Part shown: one piece after another, positions 1 to 9,042 of the stretch
Layout of the letters: the number at the start of each line of letters is the position of its first letter
Numbering within the stretch: position 1 is the first letter of the stretch
Source: [Actinomadura] parvosata subsp. kistnae
GTDB taxonomy: Bacteria; Actinomycetota; Actinomycetes; Streptosporangiales; Streptosporangiaceae
NCBI RefSeq assembly: GCF_900323885.1
Contig: NZ_OOHJ01000006.1
Coordinates: 62,001-126,000 of the forward strand
Length of the DNA stretch: 64,000 nucleotides
Direction of reading: 5' to 3'
Translations under genes and position numbers: made by a program
Notes under the pieces: generated by a model
What the model was told of the DNA's origin: nothing
Seen by the model: the letters and a program-made list of their open reading frames with translations, nothing else
Databases searched by the model: none

Positions 1-414
1 GGCCTGGTGAGTGTGGGCGACGCGGTGGCCTCCTTCAACCCCATCTACGGCCAGGGCATCACATCGGCCACGCTGCACGCCTCCAGCCTGTCGGCCTACC
101 TGTGGCGCACGCCGGACGCCCGGATGCCAGCCCACGAGTTCTTCGACCTGCAGCAAGTGATCGTCGACGCCGCCTGGCAGTTGTCCACGGCGGCCGACCT
201 CGCCCGGCAGCAGAGCGGCGCGGTGCTCTCGCCGCAGGCGCGGCTCGCACGCTGGATCGGCGAGCAGATCGTCGACGCCTCGCTGGCCGACGAGACCATC
301 TCGCGTCGCTTCGCCGACGTGACCAACATGACCGCCCACCCCGCCACCCTCATGACACCTGCCACCGTGGCCCGCTCCATCTGGGCGAACCGCCGCCGTC
401 CCGCCGCGCGCTAG
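1..414 (+). CDS. FAD-dependent monooxygenase, C-terminal part
   Basis: This gene enters from the left edge, so only about the last 137 codons are present. The reading frame is open from base 1. It contains GDAVASFNPIYGQG, the GD motif that contacts the ribityl chain of FAD in class A flavoprotein hydroxylases, followed by the helix that packs against it. The rest is a helical C-terminus without a thioredoxin-like domain. The nucleotide-binding N-terminus and the start lie outside the window, so substrate and operon cannot be judged. Nothing recognisable lies between its stop and base 580. Confidence 0.75.
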   Translation, partial: GLVSVGDAVASFNPIYGQGITSATLHASSLSAYLWRTPDARMPAHEFFDLQQVIVDAAWQLSTAADLARQQSGAVLSPQARLARWIGEQIVDASLADETISRRFADVTNMTAHPATLMTPATVARSIWANRRRPAAR

Positions 415-580
415 CATCTGGTGCCCGGCGCCCAAGGGTCGAGTAGGGACTGGAAGTCTGTATGACCCTGTGAGCGCTGCGGCCTGCGCGGCGTCCGCCC
501 GTTGTGCAACGGAAGAGGATCCAGCGTTCACCTGGTCCCACCGACTTATTGGGGCGAGACGGGTGTGGGAGCGTGGAAGC

Positions 581-1240
581 ATGGCGATCGGGTGGTCTCG
601 GCAGGAGATTGTCGCAGCGGTCAGGACGTGCCTGTCACGGGCGGGTGCCGTGACCGACGGCTACTCCTATGTCGATGTCCGGACGGAGCCCGACGGCATG
701 GTCGTGCTCTTTCGCAGGCGGCGGGATCCGAACCTCTACACTTTTCGCGGTCGAGTACCCGGCGGCGCCGCGCAGCCCGTGGACCGGCCTGCCGGTGCAC
801 TCGGCGGCCGAATGGGCCGCGGACGTCGAGGGGCGGCTCGCGGAGGAGCTCGCGACCGGGCTGGTTCGCAGGGGACGCCGGACGGTTCGAGACGAGTACG
901 TCCTGCTGGACCCGCGCGACGCCCCTGATCTCCATCCCCCCGGCTTCTTCATCAGCTCGGTCCCCTCGCATGCGACCGCGGCCGGCGCCTGGCTGGCCAG
1001 GGAAGGGACGGAGGTGGACCTCCGGAGAGGGCTGATCGCCCAGGGCAGGCTCGTCTGCTGGCTGCAGGGCTACGTCGACAGCGCTCGTGGCGGACCTTTC
1101 GTCAGCCACGCGGCCGCGTCATGGGAGGACGAACAGCGCACCACGGCCCGTCTCGAACGGGTGCAGGTCCTTCCCGGCGTCCCGCCGGAGGTTGGCGGCG
1201 CGCTGGCCCGGGTCGCGATCTGTGAGTACCGGCGTGGAAG
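581..1240 (+). pseudogene. Hypothetical protein gene broken by a frameshift and truncated
   Basis: An ATG at 581 opens a protein-like frame (MAIGWSRQEIVAAVRTCL onward) that loses sense near 745. The natural continuation (FAVEYPAAPRSPW, later GPFVSHAAASWEDE) lies in another frame. The switch falls at a run of four T around 741-744, and removing one T restores a single frame of roughly 215 codons. After about 1240 the frame runs into an unrelated opposite-strand remnant, so the 3' end also looks lost. The family is unknown to me. The frameshift could be a sequencing error, but the truncation argues for real decay. Confidence 0.5.
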
Positions 1241-1655
1241 CGGGGGCCGGCCGGCATTGGCGCTGGCAGGTCGCGACCCTGCTGATCGCGGACCGCCCGT
1301 CCCCACGACAGGTGGCCAGGGCCTCGGGCCGCAGGTCTGGCGTCGAGACCGTGCACGGCGGCCATGGCCTGCTGGCCCAGGTTGGCGCTGTCGCAGATGC
1401 CGACGGTCCGCCCGCGCCCGTCGTCTCCTGACCGGGCACGCCGTGCCGGACCGCGATCCGCTCGTCGGCGCCACGCGCCGCATCCCGCCCCCACGTACGG
1501 TGGTCACCACGAAGTCCGCGCCGTCGAGCGCCCGCCGCGCGTCTGTGGTGGCCACCACCCGCACATCGCCGTGGCGCCGTGCCAGGTGGGCCGCAACGCC
1601 GCCGAGCAGCCGCAGCTTGTGCTCATCGACGTCGAGGAGTTCAGTCTTGAGGCAC
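1240..1655 (-). pseudogene. Glycoside hydrolase family 4 (6-phospho-glucosidase/galactosidase type) remnant
   Basis: Read on the minus strand, three frames give consecutive pieces of a GH4 enzyme: ELLDVDEHKLRLLGGVAAHL, then VVATTDARRALDGADFVVTT, then VPGQETTGAGG, then RTVGICDSANLGQQAMAA. These are the post-Rossmann and NAD-binding blocks of NAD- and metal-dependent GH4 glycosidases, in the right order. At least two frameshifts separate them, a stretch before the ICDS block is missing, and there is no N-terminal GxGS loop or C-terminus. This is a fossil covering less than a third of a normal ~430-residue gene. Confidence 0.6.
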
Positions 1656-1735
1656 CAGCCACATGCCGCTCAGCACCCCCTGTCCGGCGCCGCCCCGTCC
1701 GGCGCGGCCCTGATCCAACGGTGACAGCGAGATCG

Positions 1736-2326
1736 TCAGAGCACCCGGTTGTGTCCGAAGCGGAGAATGTGCTGGTCGTCGGTCAGTTCTTCGATGAGCC
1801 TGTCGCTGAGTGCGTCATGCTCATCGTCAGGCAGGTCGTGGCCAAAGGCGTCCGCGGTGCCTTCGGCCAGGTCCACGAGCACCGAGGCGTCCTCAGGAAG
1901 CAGCGGCGGTTCGAGGTCCGGCCAGGTGACGTCGCCCCAGTCGATCGTCACCTGGATCTCGTCCGGATGTTCGTTGATGAGATCGGGGAGCACCGCCCCT
2001 TCCAGGTCGATCTCCGCGACGTCCTCATAGCCGCTGCCGGGTTCGGGAACGCCTCCGATCGTCAGCCCCTCATGGTCGAAGCTGATCTCGGAGAAGCCCG
2101 GGATCTTCACCCTGGCGAACGGGTAGACGCGCAGTTCGAGGTCAACGTCGCCGCGCTGGTACACCCGGATCACGCAGGTGTCGCCCCAGGACCCGAGCCA
2201 GTGCCCCTGCCGGATGTAGCGCATCGCCGCCCGTGTGATGGCGGGCAGATCGTGGCGGATGTCGAAGCACGCCCATCCGCCTCCCCCTTGGTAGAAAGAC
2301 CCCTCGAAAAGGTAGAAGCTGTACAT
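1736..2326 (-). CDS. Hypothetical protein, 196 residues
   Basis: A well-formed gene with normal codon bias. The ATG at 2326 is preceded by AAGGAGG at good spacing and is preferred to an upstream ATG at 2356, which has no ribosome site. The product starts MYSFYLFEGSFYQGGGGWA, has no signal peptide or membrane segment, and is acidic towards its C-terminus (DLPDDEHDALSDRLIEEL). I do not recognise the family. It lies just downstream of, and in the same direction as, the TetR-like gene, with a 44-bp gap, so they may share a transcript. Confidence 0.6.
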   Translation of the reverse strand: MYSFYLFEGSFYQGGGGWACFDIRHDLPAITRAAMRYIRQGHWLGSWGDTCVIRVYQRGDVDLELRVYPFARVKIPGFSEISFDHEGLTIGGVPEPGSGYEDVAEIDLEGAVLPDLINEHPDEIQVTIDWGDVTWPDLEPPLLPEDASVLVDLAEGTADAFGHDLPDDEHDALSDRLIEELTDDQHILRFGHNRVL

Positions 2327-2370
2327 GGAGCCGTGCCTCCTTGGGGACGCCGTCAAGGTGATCGTCGCCT

Positions 2371-3150
2371 TCAGGTTCGCACGGCGCGGCAGAACGCCTC
2401 CGCCAGGTCGGCCGCCAGCCGGGCGCGTGCCGCAGCGCTCAGGTGCTCGTCCGTGGCCAGCGCGGCCACGCTCCTGGCCAGCACCGGCCCGGCGAACTGA
2501 CTGAGCAGTGTCTTCTCCGGCAGGTCACGCACCGCCCCGGCGTCGATGTGCGTTCTCAGCCAGCCCATGATCAGGCCGACGAAGCGGGGCGCGTAGTTCT
2601 CCCGTACGTGCACGGCCAGCGCGCCGCCGGGCCGGGAGGCGATCTCGGCGAACATCGCGGCCATCACCCGCGCCTCGCCCATCATCGCGTCGAGCACCGG
2701 TTCGTACAGCAGCCGGGCGGCCGGCTCGAGGTCCGCCGGCGGGTCGGCCAGGACCTCCTCCACGCGTGGCATCGGGCTGTAGCGGTCGAAGACCGCCGCG
2801 AGGAGGCCGTCGCGGCCGCCCGCCTGCCCCTGGATGGCCTGCACGGTGCATCCCGCGTCGGCGGCGATCATCTCCAGCGTCACCTCGCCGACCCCGTACG
2901 TGCCGTAGAGGCGGGCGGCGGACTCCACTGCCCGGTCCCGCGCCGACCGGCGGGCCACGTTCGCGCCTTGCCTGGCCAGGGCCTCGTCGAGGCGGGATCG
3001 GTGACCGATGCGGCGGATGAGCGTGCTCCGCGACACTCCCATCACGGCGGCGATGTCCTCCAGGGTCAGCTCGCTCGCCTCTCCCCCGGTCCGCGTGAGA
3101 TGGCCTCGTACGGCCATGGCCACTTCCTCGACGTAGGCGTCGGTCTCCAT
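2371..3150 (-). CDS. TetR-like regulator with two helix-turn-helix segments
   Basis: A 259-residue repressor-type protein. Residues 28-50 (LTLEDIAAVMGVSRSTLIRR) and residues 89-110 (EVTLEMIAADAGCTVQAI) both read as TetR-style recognition units, so the protein appears to carry two DNA-binding modules ahead of one ligand-binding domain (about 125-259). Ordinary TetR proteins are near 200 residues with one such unit. The gene is divergent from the small gene at 3223. A perfect 9-bp inverted repeat lies 14 bp upstream of its start codon, so autoregulation together with the neighbour is likely. The start is the only ATG before the operator. Confidence 0.8.
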   Translation of the reverse strand: METDAYVEEVAMAVRGHLTRTGGEASELTLEDIAAVMGVSRSTLIRRIGHRSRLDEALARQGANVARRSARDRAVESAARLYGTYGVGEVTLEMIAADAGCTVQAIQGQAGGRDGLLAAVFDRYSPMPRVEEVLADPPADLEPAARLLYEPVLDAMMGEARVMAAMFAEIASRPGGALAVHVRENYAPRFVGLIMGWLRTHIDAGAVRDLPEKTLLSQFAGPVLARSVAALATDEHLSAAARARLAADLAEAFCRAVRT

Positions 3151-3163
3151 ACCTGGAACTTAC

Positions 3164-3187
3164 ACTTGTCTTTAACTCAAGACAAGT
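3164..3187. promoter_or_regulatory. Operator: perfect inverted repeat between TetR gene and 3223 gene
   Basis: ACTTGTCTT and AAGACAAGT form a perfect 9-bp inverted repeat around a 6-bp spacer. On the plus strand a possible promoter overlaps it: TTGTCT at 3166 and TAGTAT at 3190 with an 18-bp spacer. A repressor bound here would cover the -35 hexamer. It is the obvious binding site for the adjacent TetR-like protein. Confidence 0.7.
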
Positions 3188-3222
3188 TCTAGTATCAGGG
3201 CCATCCAAGGAAAGGACTGATC

Positions 3223-3576
3223 ATGCACGCATTCATCCGCCGGTACCGCATGGGGACCGGCTCCATCGACGACCTCATGAGCAAGGTCAACAGGCAGTTC
3301 GCGAGCCAGCTCTCCCCCGAGGGCGACGCCGCCTCCGGCGCCCCCGTGCAGGTGCCCGCCGGCATCGTCAGCTACCAGGCGATCGCCGCAGGCGACGACA
3401 CGATCATCACCGTGACGTTGTTCGAGAGCGAGGAGGCCTGCCGGCGGGCGGAGCAGGGAGCGCGGGACATCCGCCTGAGCCTGGCCGAGTTCCAGGTGGA
3501 GGAGACGCACACCTTCACCGGCGAGGTGATGTTGTCCCGGGCGAGCGAGGCGCTGCTCACTCCCGTGGTGCGCTGA
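3223..3576 (+). CDS. Small protein, possibly alpha/beta-barrel monooxygenase-like
   Basis: A 117-residue soluble protein preceded by GGAAAGGA at good spacing from the ATG at 3223. It starts MHAFIRRYRMGTGS and contains TVTLFESEEACRRAEQGARD, a pattern seen in small dimeric alpha/beta-barrel proteins such as antibiotic-biosynthesis-monooxygenase-like stress proteins. That assignment is tentative. It faces away from the double-HTH regulator and is the likely target of the operator at 3164-3187, which also overlaps its candidate promoter. Confidence 0.6.
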   Translation: MHAFIRRYRMGTGSIDDLMSKVNRQFASQLSPEGDAASGAPVQVPAGIVSYQAIAAGDDTIITVTLFESEEACRRAEQGARDIRLSLAEFQVEETHTFTGEVMLSRASEALLTPVVR

Positions 3577-3649
3577 TCTCGACGGAGCGTGACGCCGGGC
3601 GGCCCCTTCGTGTGAGGCGGAGACGGCCACCCGGCCCGCCCGGGCAAAA

Positions 3650-3688
3650 ATTAAGCGCCCGCTGAATTGACTAATTAAGCAACCGCTG
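3650..3688. promoter_or_regulatory. Direct repeat upstream of TetR gene
   Basis: ATTAAGCGCCCGCTG at 3650 and ATTAAGCAACCGCTG at 3674 match at 13 of 15 positions with a 24-bp period. The A/T-rich block stands out in this GC-rich sequence and ends 7 bp before the TetR start codon. It may combine the promoter and operator of the six-gene operon. Confidence 0.45.
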
Positions 3689-3694
3689 GTTTTA

Positions 3695-4357
3695 ATGGCG
3701 GTCGTGACGGACGAGAGAAAGCGGCGGCCCGGACGGCCGCGCAGAGACGAAGGACAAGACACCCGGCAACTCCTGCTGGATGCCGCGCTGGAGCTGTTCG
3801 CGCTGAAGGGGTACGCCGCGACCAGCGTGCGCGAGATCGCCAAGCAGGCCGAGGTGCACGACAGCGCGATCTACTTCCACTTCGCCAACAAGGACGCCCT
3901 GTACACGGCGCTGTTCGAGCAGATGGGCCCGCCCTCGCTGGAGGCGTTGTGCCCCGACCTGGACGCCATGGCGTCCACGGCACCCGACGAGGCCATCCGC
4001 GAGCTGGTCGGTCGCCTCTTCGAAGTGTGGTCCAGCCCGCGGGGACGCCGCTTCGCCCGGGTGATCCAGCGCGACGGCTCCGGCCAGGACGGCGTCCGCG
4101 GGCTGCACACCGCCATCGAGGCGGCCAAGCACCGGCTCGCCGGGCCGTTCAAGGCCTGGCAGGCGGCCGGCCTGCTCCGTGCCGACCAGCCTCCCGAGCA
4201 ACTGGTGTGGGAGCTGATGGCGCCGCTCGACACCATCTGGTTCCTGCGCCTGCCCCCGGACGCCTCCGATGAGGAGCTCATCGGCGCCAGGAGCCTCGTC
4301 GAAGCACATCTGGACTACTTCCTCACCTGCACCATGACCAAGGAGGCGACGTCATGA
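3695..4357 (+). CDS. TetR family regulator
   Basis: A 220-residue TetR regulator. The N-terminal HTH is plain (ALKGYAATSVREIAKQAEVH followed by DSAIYFHFANKDALYTALFE), and the remainder is a helical ligand-binding domain with a C-terminal TetR_C-like segment. There is no clear ribosome site before the ATG at 3695, so the mRNA may be leaderless or the GTG at 3704 may be used. Its stop overlaps the start of the flavoprotein gene by ATGA. It therefore leads a translationally coupled operon and probably senses a pathway substrate or intermediate. Confidence 0.85.
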   Translation: MAVVTDERKRRPGRPRRDEGQDTRQLLLDAALELFALKGYAATSVREIAKQAEVHDSAIYFHFANKDALYTALFEQMGPPSLEALCPDLDAMASTAPDEAIRELVGRLFEVWSSPRGRRFARVIQRDGSGQDGVRGLHTAIEAAKHRLAGPFKAWQAAGLLRADQPPEQLVWELMAPLDTIWFLRLPPDASDEELIGARSLVEAHLDYFLTCTMTKEATS

Positions 4358-6023
4358 CCGTCCACGACACACAGGTGCTCGTCGTGGGAGCCGGGCCCAC
4401 GGGGCTGACCGCGGCGATCGAGCTGCTCCGGCAGGGCGTGGACTGCATGCTGATCGACGAGCGCAGCGAGCCCGCACGCTACTCGCGCGCGCTCGTCCTG
4501 CAGGCACGCTCCCTGGAGCTGCTACAGCTGCACGGCCTCAGCGACGCGTTCGTCCGCGACGGATACCTGGCTCCCGGCTTCAACTTCGGCGCCGACGACC
4601 GCACGCCCGCGATCGTGGAGATGTATCACACCGGCAGCCGCTACCCGTTCATGCTGACCCTGTCGCAGGAAGAGACGGAACGGGCCCTCACCGAGCGTCT
4701 CGGCGAACTCGGCGGGACCCTCCACCGCGGGCTCAAGCTCGTCAGCGCCGCCCAGGACCGCGAGGGCGTGACCGCCAAGCTGAGCGGCGAGTCGGGCGAG
4801 CGCACCGTAACGGCCCGCTACCTGATCGACTGCAGCGGATCGCACAGCGTGCTCAGCCAACAATGGGGGACGACCGAGGAAAGCCCCTGTTCCGCGGCAC
4901 CGCGCTCATCGCGGACGTCCTGGTCGAGGGGGACCTGCCGCGCGGATTCGTCAGCCTGCACACCAACGAACGGGGCGGCCTCGCTCTGCTGCCCTTCCAG
5001 AACGAGTACGTACGGGTCATCGCCTTCGACCTGGCCAAGATGGAGATCTCACCCAAGGAACCCCTCGACATCGAGGAAGTCCAGGAGACCGTGGACGCGA
5101 TCGTCCCCTATCCCCTGCGCATCGGGAACCCGCAGTGGATCACCAGGTTCCGCGCCCAGAACCGGCTGCTGAGCACGTACCGGAACGAACGGCTGTTCTT
5201 CGCCGGCGACGCGGCGCACCTCTACATCCCCGTGGCCGCCCAGGGCATGAACACCGGCATCCAGGACGCCTTCAACCTCGCGTGGAAGCTGAGCTTCGTG
5301 TGCCGGGGCCGGGCGCCCGAGTCGCTGCTCGACAGCTACAACGAGGAACGGCACCTCATCGGCGAGCGGACCCGCAAGCTCTCCGACCTGCTCTTCCAGC
5401 TGTTCATCAAACAGGCACGCTCGACGACGTACCGCAAGATCAGCAGCAAGGTCATGGGGCTCGCCCTGTCCACGACCCCGGTGCAGAACCTCATGAGCGG
5501 CCGGGTCTCCCAGACGGGGGTGGAGTACCGGCACACGGCGCTGTCGAAAGCGCAGCGCTTCGGCGGGCTGCCGAAGAGCGCGATCAACGCCGGCGACCGG
5601 GTCCCCGACCTCGACCTGGCCGACGACGACGGCCTCGGCATCCGCCTGTACGACCTGATGCGCACGCCGGGATTCGTGCTCATCGGGTTCGCCTCCTCCT
5701 ACACCTCCAGCCGGAAGAAGGAGGCGATGGCCGCCGAGCTGGCCCGGCTGAAGGATCGTTACGCCGGTTCGCTGCAGTGCCTGATGGTGCTGGGCGAGGG
5801 GTTGCCCCGCCAGGGAGACGTGCCGACGTTCCTCGACGCCCGGCGCGAGGTGCTGCACAAGCTCGGCGCCAGACCGGGCGATGTGTTCCTGGTCAGGCCC
5901 GATGGCTATCTCGCCTTCCGCGCCGACGACCCGCGCAGGCTGCCCGGGCTGCTCGGCTCCTGGCTGAGCACACCCGTTGCCGACAGCGGCGTCCGTACCG
6001 TGCCGGACGGGGTGCTGCGGTGA
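4354..6023 (+). pseudogene. Class A FAD-dependent aromatic hydroxylase with an apparent -1 frameshift
   Basis: The first frame (4354 to about 4865) has the dinucleotide-binding motif VVGAGPTGLTAAIELLRQG and the second sheet ending in DCSGSHS. The second frame (about 4864 to 6023) continues with PLFRGTALIADVL, the FAD motif LFFAGDAAHLYIPVAAQGMN and a C-terminal thioredoxin-like domain. One base seems to be missing at the GGGGG run 4865-4869; adding it gives a single protein of about 556 residues, normal for PheA/MhpA-type hydroxylases. The usual DG pair of the middle motif reads CSG here. Neighbouring operon genes are intact, so a sequencing error or recent mutation is possible. Expected role: NAD(P)H-dependent ring hydroxylation opening the pathway. 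Confidence 0.7.
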
Positions 6024-6946
6024 GGATCGCGATCGTCGGCGCCGGCGGGGTCGGCGGGTTCTTCGGCGCGCTGCTGGCCCGGGGCGGCGCGGACGTCACG
6101 TTCGTCGCCCGGGGCGCCCATTTGGAGGCGATGCGGCGGGACGGCCTCCGCATCGAGGGCGGCGCCCATCCCGTCCACCTTCCGGCGGTGCGCGCGACCG
6201 GCGACCCGGCCGAGGCCGGCCCTGCCGACCTGGTGATGCTGTGCGTCAAGCTGTGGGGCGTCGAGGCGGCCCTGGAGCAGATCCGGCCGCTCATCGGGCC
6301 GGACACCACGGTCGTGTCGTTCCAGAACGGCGTTCTCAAGGACGACTACCTCAGGGACGCCTTCGGCGCGGAACGCGTGATCGGCGGGGTCGCCTACGTC
6401 GCCACGCGCATCTCCCGCCCGGGGGTGATCGAGCAGACCGGCTCCTTGCAGCGGCTGGTCTTCGGCGAGTTCGACGGCCGCATCTCGGCCCGGGTCACCG
6501 CCTTCCACCAGGCATGTGTCGCGGGCGGGATCAACGCCGAGGTCAGCCCGGACATCCGGCGCCAGATCTGGCAGAAGTTCGTGTTCCTCACCGGCCTGTC
6601 GGCCACGACCGCGACCACCCGCCTGCCCATCGGCGCCGTCCGGGAAAACCCGCAGACCAGGGCTTTTCTGCTCGACCTCATGCGGGAGGTCGTCGCGGTC
6701 GGGCGGGCGTCCGGCGTCGCACTCGCCGAGGACTACGCGCGCGAGTGCCTGAAGCTCGTCGACGACGTCGCCTACGACATGACCTCCTCCCTCTTCCACG
6801 ACCTCGACGCCGGACGTCCCCTCGAAGTGCGGTGGCTGTCCGGCGGCGTCGTCGAGCTCGGCCGGAAGGCCGGGGTCGGCACACCGCTGAACCGGGCCGT
6901 GGCCGACATCCTCGCCCTGCACGCCGACGGCCGTGCACGAGGGTGA
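6020..6946 (+). CDS. Ketopantoate reductase-like (PanE/ApbA family) oxidoreductase
   Basis: A 308-residue protein starting at GTG 6020, which overlaps the preceding stop by GTGA. The Rossmann motif is IVGAGGVGGFFGALLARGG at the N-terminus. VSFQNGV and the helical dimerisation half (DIRRQIWQKFVF) are typical of the ApbA family, which reduces 2-keto acids with NADPH. Because it sits between a ring hydroxylase and a mandelate-racemase-like gene, it more likely handles a pathway keto acid than pantothenate synthesis. The start choice rests on the overlap and the immediate VRIAIVGAGG beginning. Confidence 0.8.
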   Translation: MRIAIVGAGGVGGFFGALLARGGADVTFVARGAHLEAMRRDGLRIEGGAHPVHLPAVRATGDPAEAGPADLVMLCVKLWGVEAALEQIRPLIGPDTTVVSFQNGVLKDDYLRDAFGAERVIGGVAYVATRISRPGVIEQTGSLQRLVFGEFDGRISARVTAFHQACVAGGINAEVSPDIRRQIWQKFVFLTGLSATTATTRLPIGAVRENPQTRAFLLDLMREVVAVGRASGVALAEDYARECLKLVDDVAYDMTSSLFHDLDAGRPLEVRWLSGGVVELGRKAGVGTPLNRAVADILALHADGRARG

Positions 6947-8048
6947 GCGGGTGGAGCGCCCGCTGAGCGTCGAGTCGATCGAGACGATCCCGCTCCAGGT
7001 ACCCATGCGCTTCCCCCTCGGCACGAGCGCCGCGACGGTGCGCGCGGCCCCGCTGCTGCTGTGCACCCTCAGGACGCGGGAGGGCGCCGACGGACGGGCG
7101 TACCTGTTCTGCTACTCCACCGCGGCGATGCGCGCCCTCGACCTCCTGCTCCACGACGCCGCCGAATTCATCGCGCAACGGCCGCTCACGCCACGGCAGG
7201 CGGCGGCGGAGCTGGCGCGCCGCGCCATGCTCGTGGGCGTGACGGGCCTGGTCCGCATGGCGCTGTCCGCGATCGACATCGCGCTGTGGGACGCGCTCGC
7301 CGTCGCCGCCGGCCGCCCGCTCGCGGCGCTGCTCGGCGGCACGCGAACCGCCGTGCCCGCCTACAACTCCAGCGGGCTGGGCCTGATGGCACCGCACGCC
7401 GCGGCCGATGAGGCCGCCCGGCTGCTGACCCACGGGTTCGGCACGCTCAAGGTCCGCCTGGGCCACCCGACCCTGGACGAGGACCTGGCGGTACTGCACG
7501 CCATCCGGGAGCGGGTACCCGGTACCGGGCTCCTGGCCGACTACAACCAGGCGCTCACCGTCGCGGACGCGCTCCGGCGCGGCCTGGCCCTGCAGGACGA
7601 GGGCATCGCCTGGCTGGAGGAGCCCATCCGCCACGACGATCTGGCGGGAAACTGCCGGCTGGCGGACGCGCTCGACGTCCCGATCCAGCTCGGGGAGAAC
7701 TTCAACCGTCCCGAGGAACTGGCCGAGGCGGTCGATCGCGGGGCCTGCGACCTGGTGATGCCGGACGTCGCCCGGATCGGCGGGGTCAGCGGCTGGCTGC
7801 GCGCGGCGGCGCTCGCCGCGGCGCGCGGGACGCCGATCTCGTCCCACCTGTTCCCCGAGATCAGCGTCCACCTCCTGGCGGCCAGCCCCACCGCCCACTG
7901 GCTGGAGTACGTCGACTGGGCCGGCCCCCTGCTGCGGCACCCCCTGCAGATCCGCGACGGCCAGGCGATCGTCCCCGACCGGCCCGGGATCGGGCTGGAG
8001 TGGGACCCTGACCGGGTGGCCTTCCACCGCTACGACCGGCGGCACTGA
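6933..8048 (+). CDS. Mandelate racemase-like enolase superfamily enzyme
   Basis: This protein aligns by eye along its length with mandelate racemase. With GTG 6933 as start, the metal ligands are D203 (ADYNQ), E229 (LEEP) and E255 (GEN), with D278 (MPDVARIGG), H305 (SSHLFPEIS) and E325 (HWLE) around the active site. The usual lysine motif KxK reads K173-V-R175, so the second base is arginine. This may change substrate stereochemistry or make it a dehydratase or one-base epimerase. The start may instead be GTG 6951; the 14-bp overlap with the previous gene keeps it in the operon. Confidence 0.8.
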   Translation: MHEGERVERPLSVESIETIPLQVPMRFPLGTSAATVRAAPLLLCTLRTREGADGRAYLFCYSTAAMRALDLLLHDAAEFIAQRPLTPRQAAAELARRAMLVGVTGLVRMALSAIDIALWDALAVAAGRPLAALLGGTRTAVPAYNSSGLGLMAPHAAADEAARLLTHGFGTLKVRLGHPTLDEDLAVLHAIRERVPGTGLLADYNQALTVADALRRGLALQDEGIAWLEEPIRHDDLAGNCRLADALDVPIQLGENFNRPEELAEAVDRGACDLVMPDVARIGGVSGWLRAAALAAARGTPISSHLFPEISVHLLAASPTAHWLEYVDWAGPLLRHPLQIRDGQAIVPDRPGIGLEWDPDRVAFHRYDRRH

Positions 8049-8061
8049 CAGGAGAGCACGC

Positions 8062-9042
8062 ATGAGACTGCTGACCATCGACGCGGGCGCAGACGGCCAC
8101 GCCGGAGCGCTGCTCGGCACCGGCGACGTCCTCGACCTCACCGCCACCGCATCCGGCCCGATCACCCGGCGGGTACCGCCCTCGGTGCGGGGCATCCTCG
8201 AAGGCGGCGAGGAGACCCTCGGCCTGCTGAGAAAGATCGTGGCCACCATCGAAGCCGACGACACGGAACAAGAGCGCCTGCGCGCGGCGGGCGCGCTCAC
8301 CCCGTACGCCGTCACGCCGCTGCGCGCCGTCGTCCCGGACCCCGCGCTCGTCCTGTCGACAGGCATGAACTACCGCACGCACCTCCAGGAGATGCGGAAG
8401 GTCGCCCCGCCGCAACTCCCGTACGCGTTCATCAAGGTCCGCGAGACGCTCACCGGGCACGGCCACCCGATCGTCCTGCCCCGGCGGTTCCCCGACATGG
8501 TCGACTGGGAGGGCGAGCTGACCGTGGTCATCGGACGCACCTGCCACGACGTGCCGGAGGACGAGGCGATGGCGTACGTCGCCGGATACACGCTCGCCAA
8601 CGACGTCTCCGCGCGCGACTGGGCCGGTGAGTTCTACGCCGCCACGGGCAAGGTCGACGTCCTGCAGGGCTGGGGGCGCGCCATCAACGGCAAGCTCTTC
8701 CCGACGTTCCTCCCGTGCGGGCCGGTCCTCACCACGGCGGACGAGATCGCCGACCCGCACGACCTGCGACTCACGACCACGGTGAACGGCACCGTCATGC
8801 AGTCGGCGAGCACCGGAGAGATGATCTTCAGCATCGCGCGGCTCGTCTCCTACTTCTCGCAGTGGTACCGGCTCCGCCCAGGCGACATGATCACAACCGG
8901 CACGCCCGCCGGAGCGGGATACGCCCGCGACCCGCAGATCTTCCTCAGACCGGGCGACGTCGTGACCGTCGGCGTCGAGGGAATCGGCGAGCTGCGCAAC
9001 CCCGTCGTCGCGGCCGGCGCGCGAGGACAGGTGCGAGCATGA
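8062..9042 (+). CDS. Fumarylacetoacetate hydrolase family protein
   Basis: A 326-residue FAH-fold protein, with AGGAGAG just before the ATG at 8062. The C-terminal catalytic domain carries the metal-binding ExE (E150, E152 in DWEGELTVVIG) and D181 (ANDVSARD), plus GMNYRTHLQEM and TTGTPAGAG. Members cleave C-C bonds of acylpyruvates, hydrate 2-oxopent-4-enoates or decarboxylate oxaloacetate. In this operon, hydrolysis of a ring-opened diketo acid is the natural inference. Its stop overlaps the RidA gene start by ATGA. Confidence 0.85.
   Translation: MRLLTIDAGADGHAGALLGTGDVLDLTATASGPITRRVPPSVRGILEGGEETLGLLRKIVATIEADDTEQERLRAAGALTPYAVTPLRAVVPDPALVLSTGMNYRTHLQEMRKVAPPQLPYAFIKVRETLTGHGHPIVLPRRFPDMVDWEGELTVVIGRTCHDVPEDEAMAYVAGYTLANDVSARDWAGEFYAATGKVDVLQGWGRAINGKLFPTFLPCGPVLTTADEIADPHDLRLTTTVNGTVMQSASTGEMIFSIARLVSYFSQWYRLRPGDMITTGTPAGAGYARDPQIFLRPGDVVTVGVEGIGELRNPVVAAGARGQVRA

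Noticed and set aside
5135..6019. Long upstream extension of the PanE-like frame
   Set aside because: It overlaps the flavoprotein gene in another frame and the conserved Rossmann start is at 6020.
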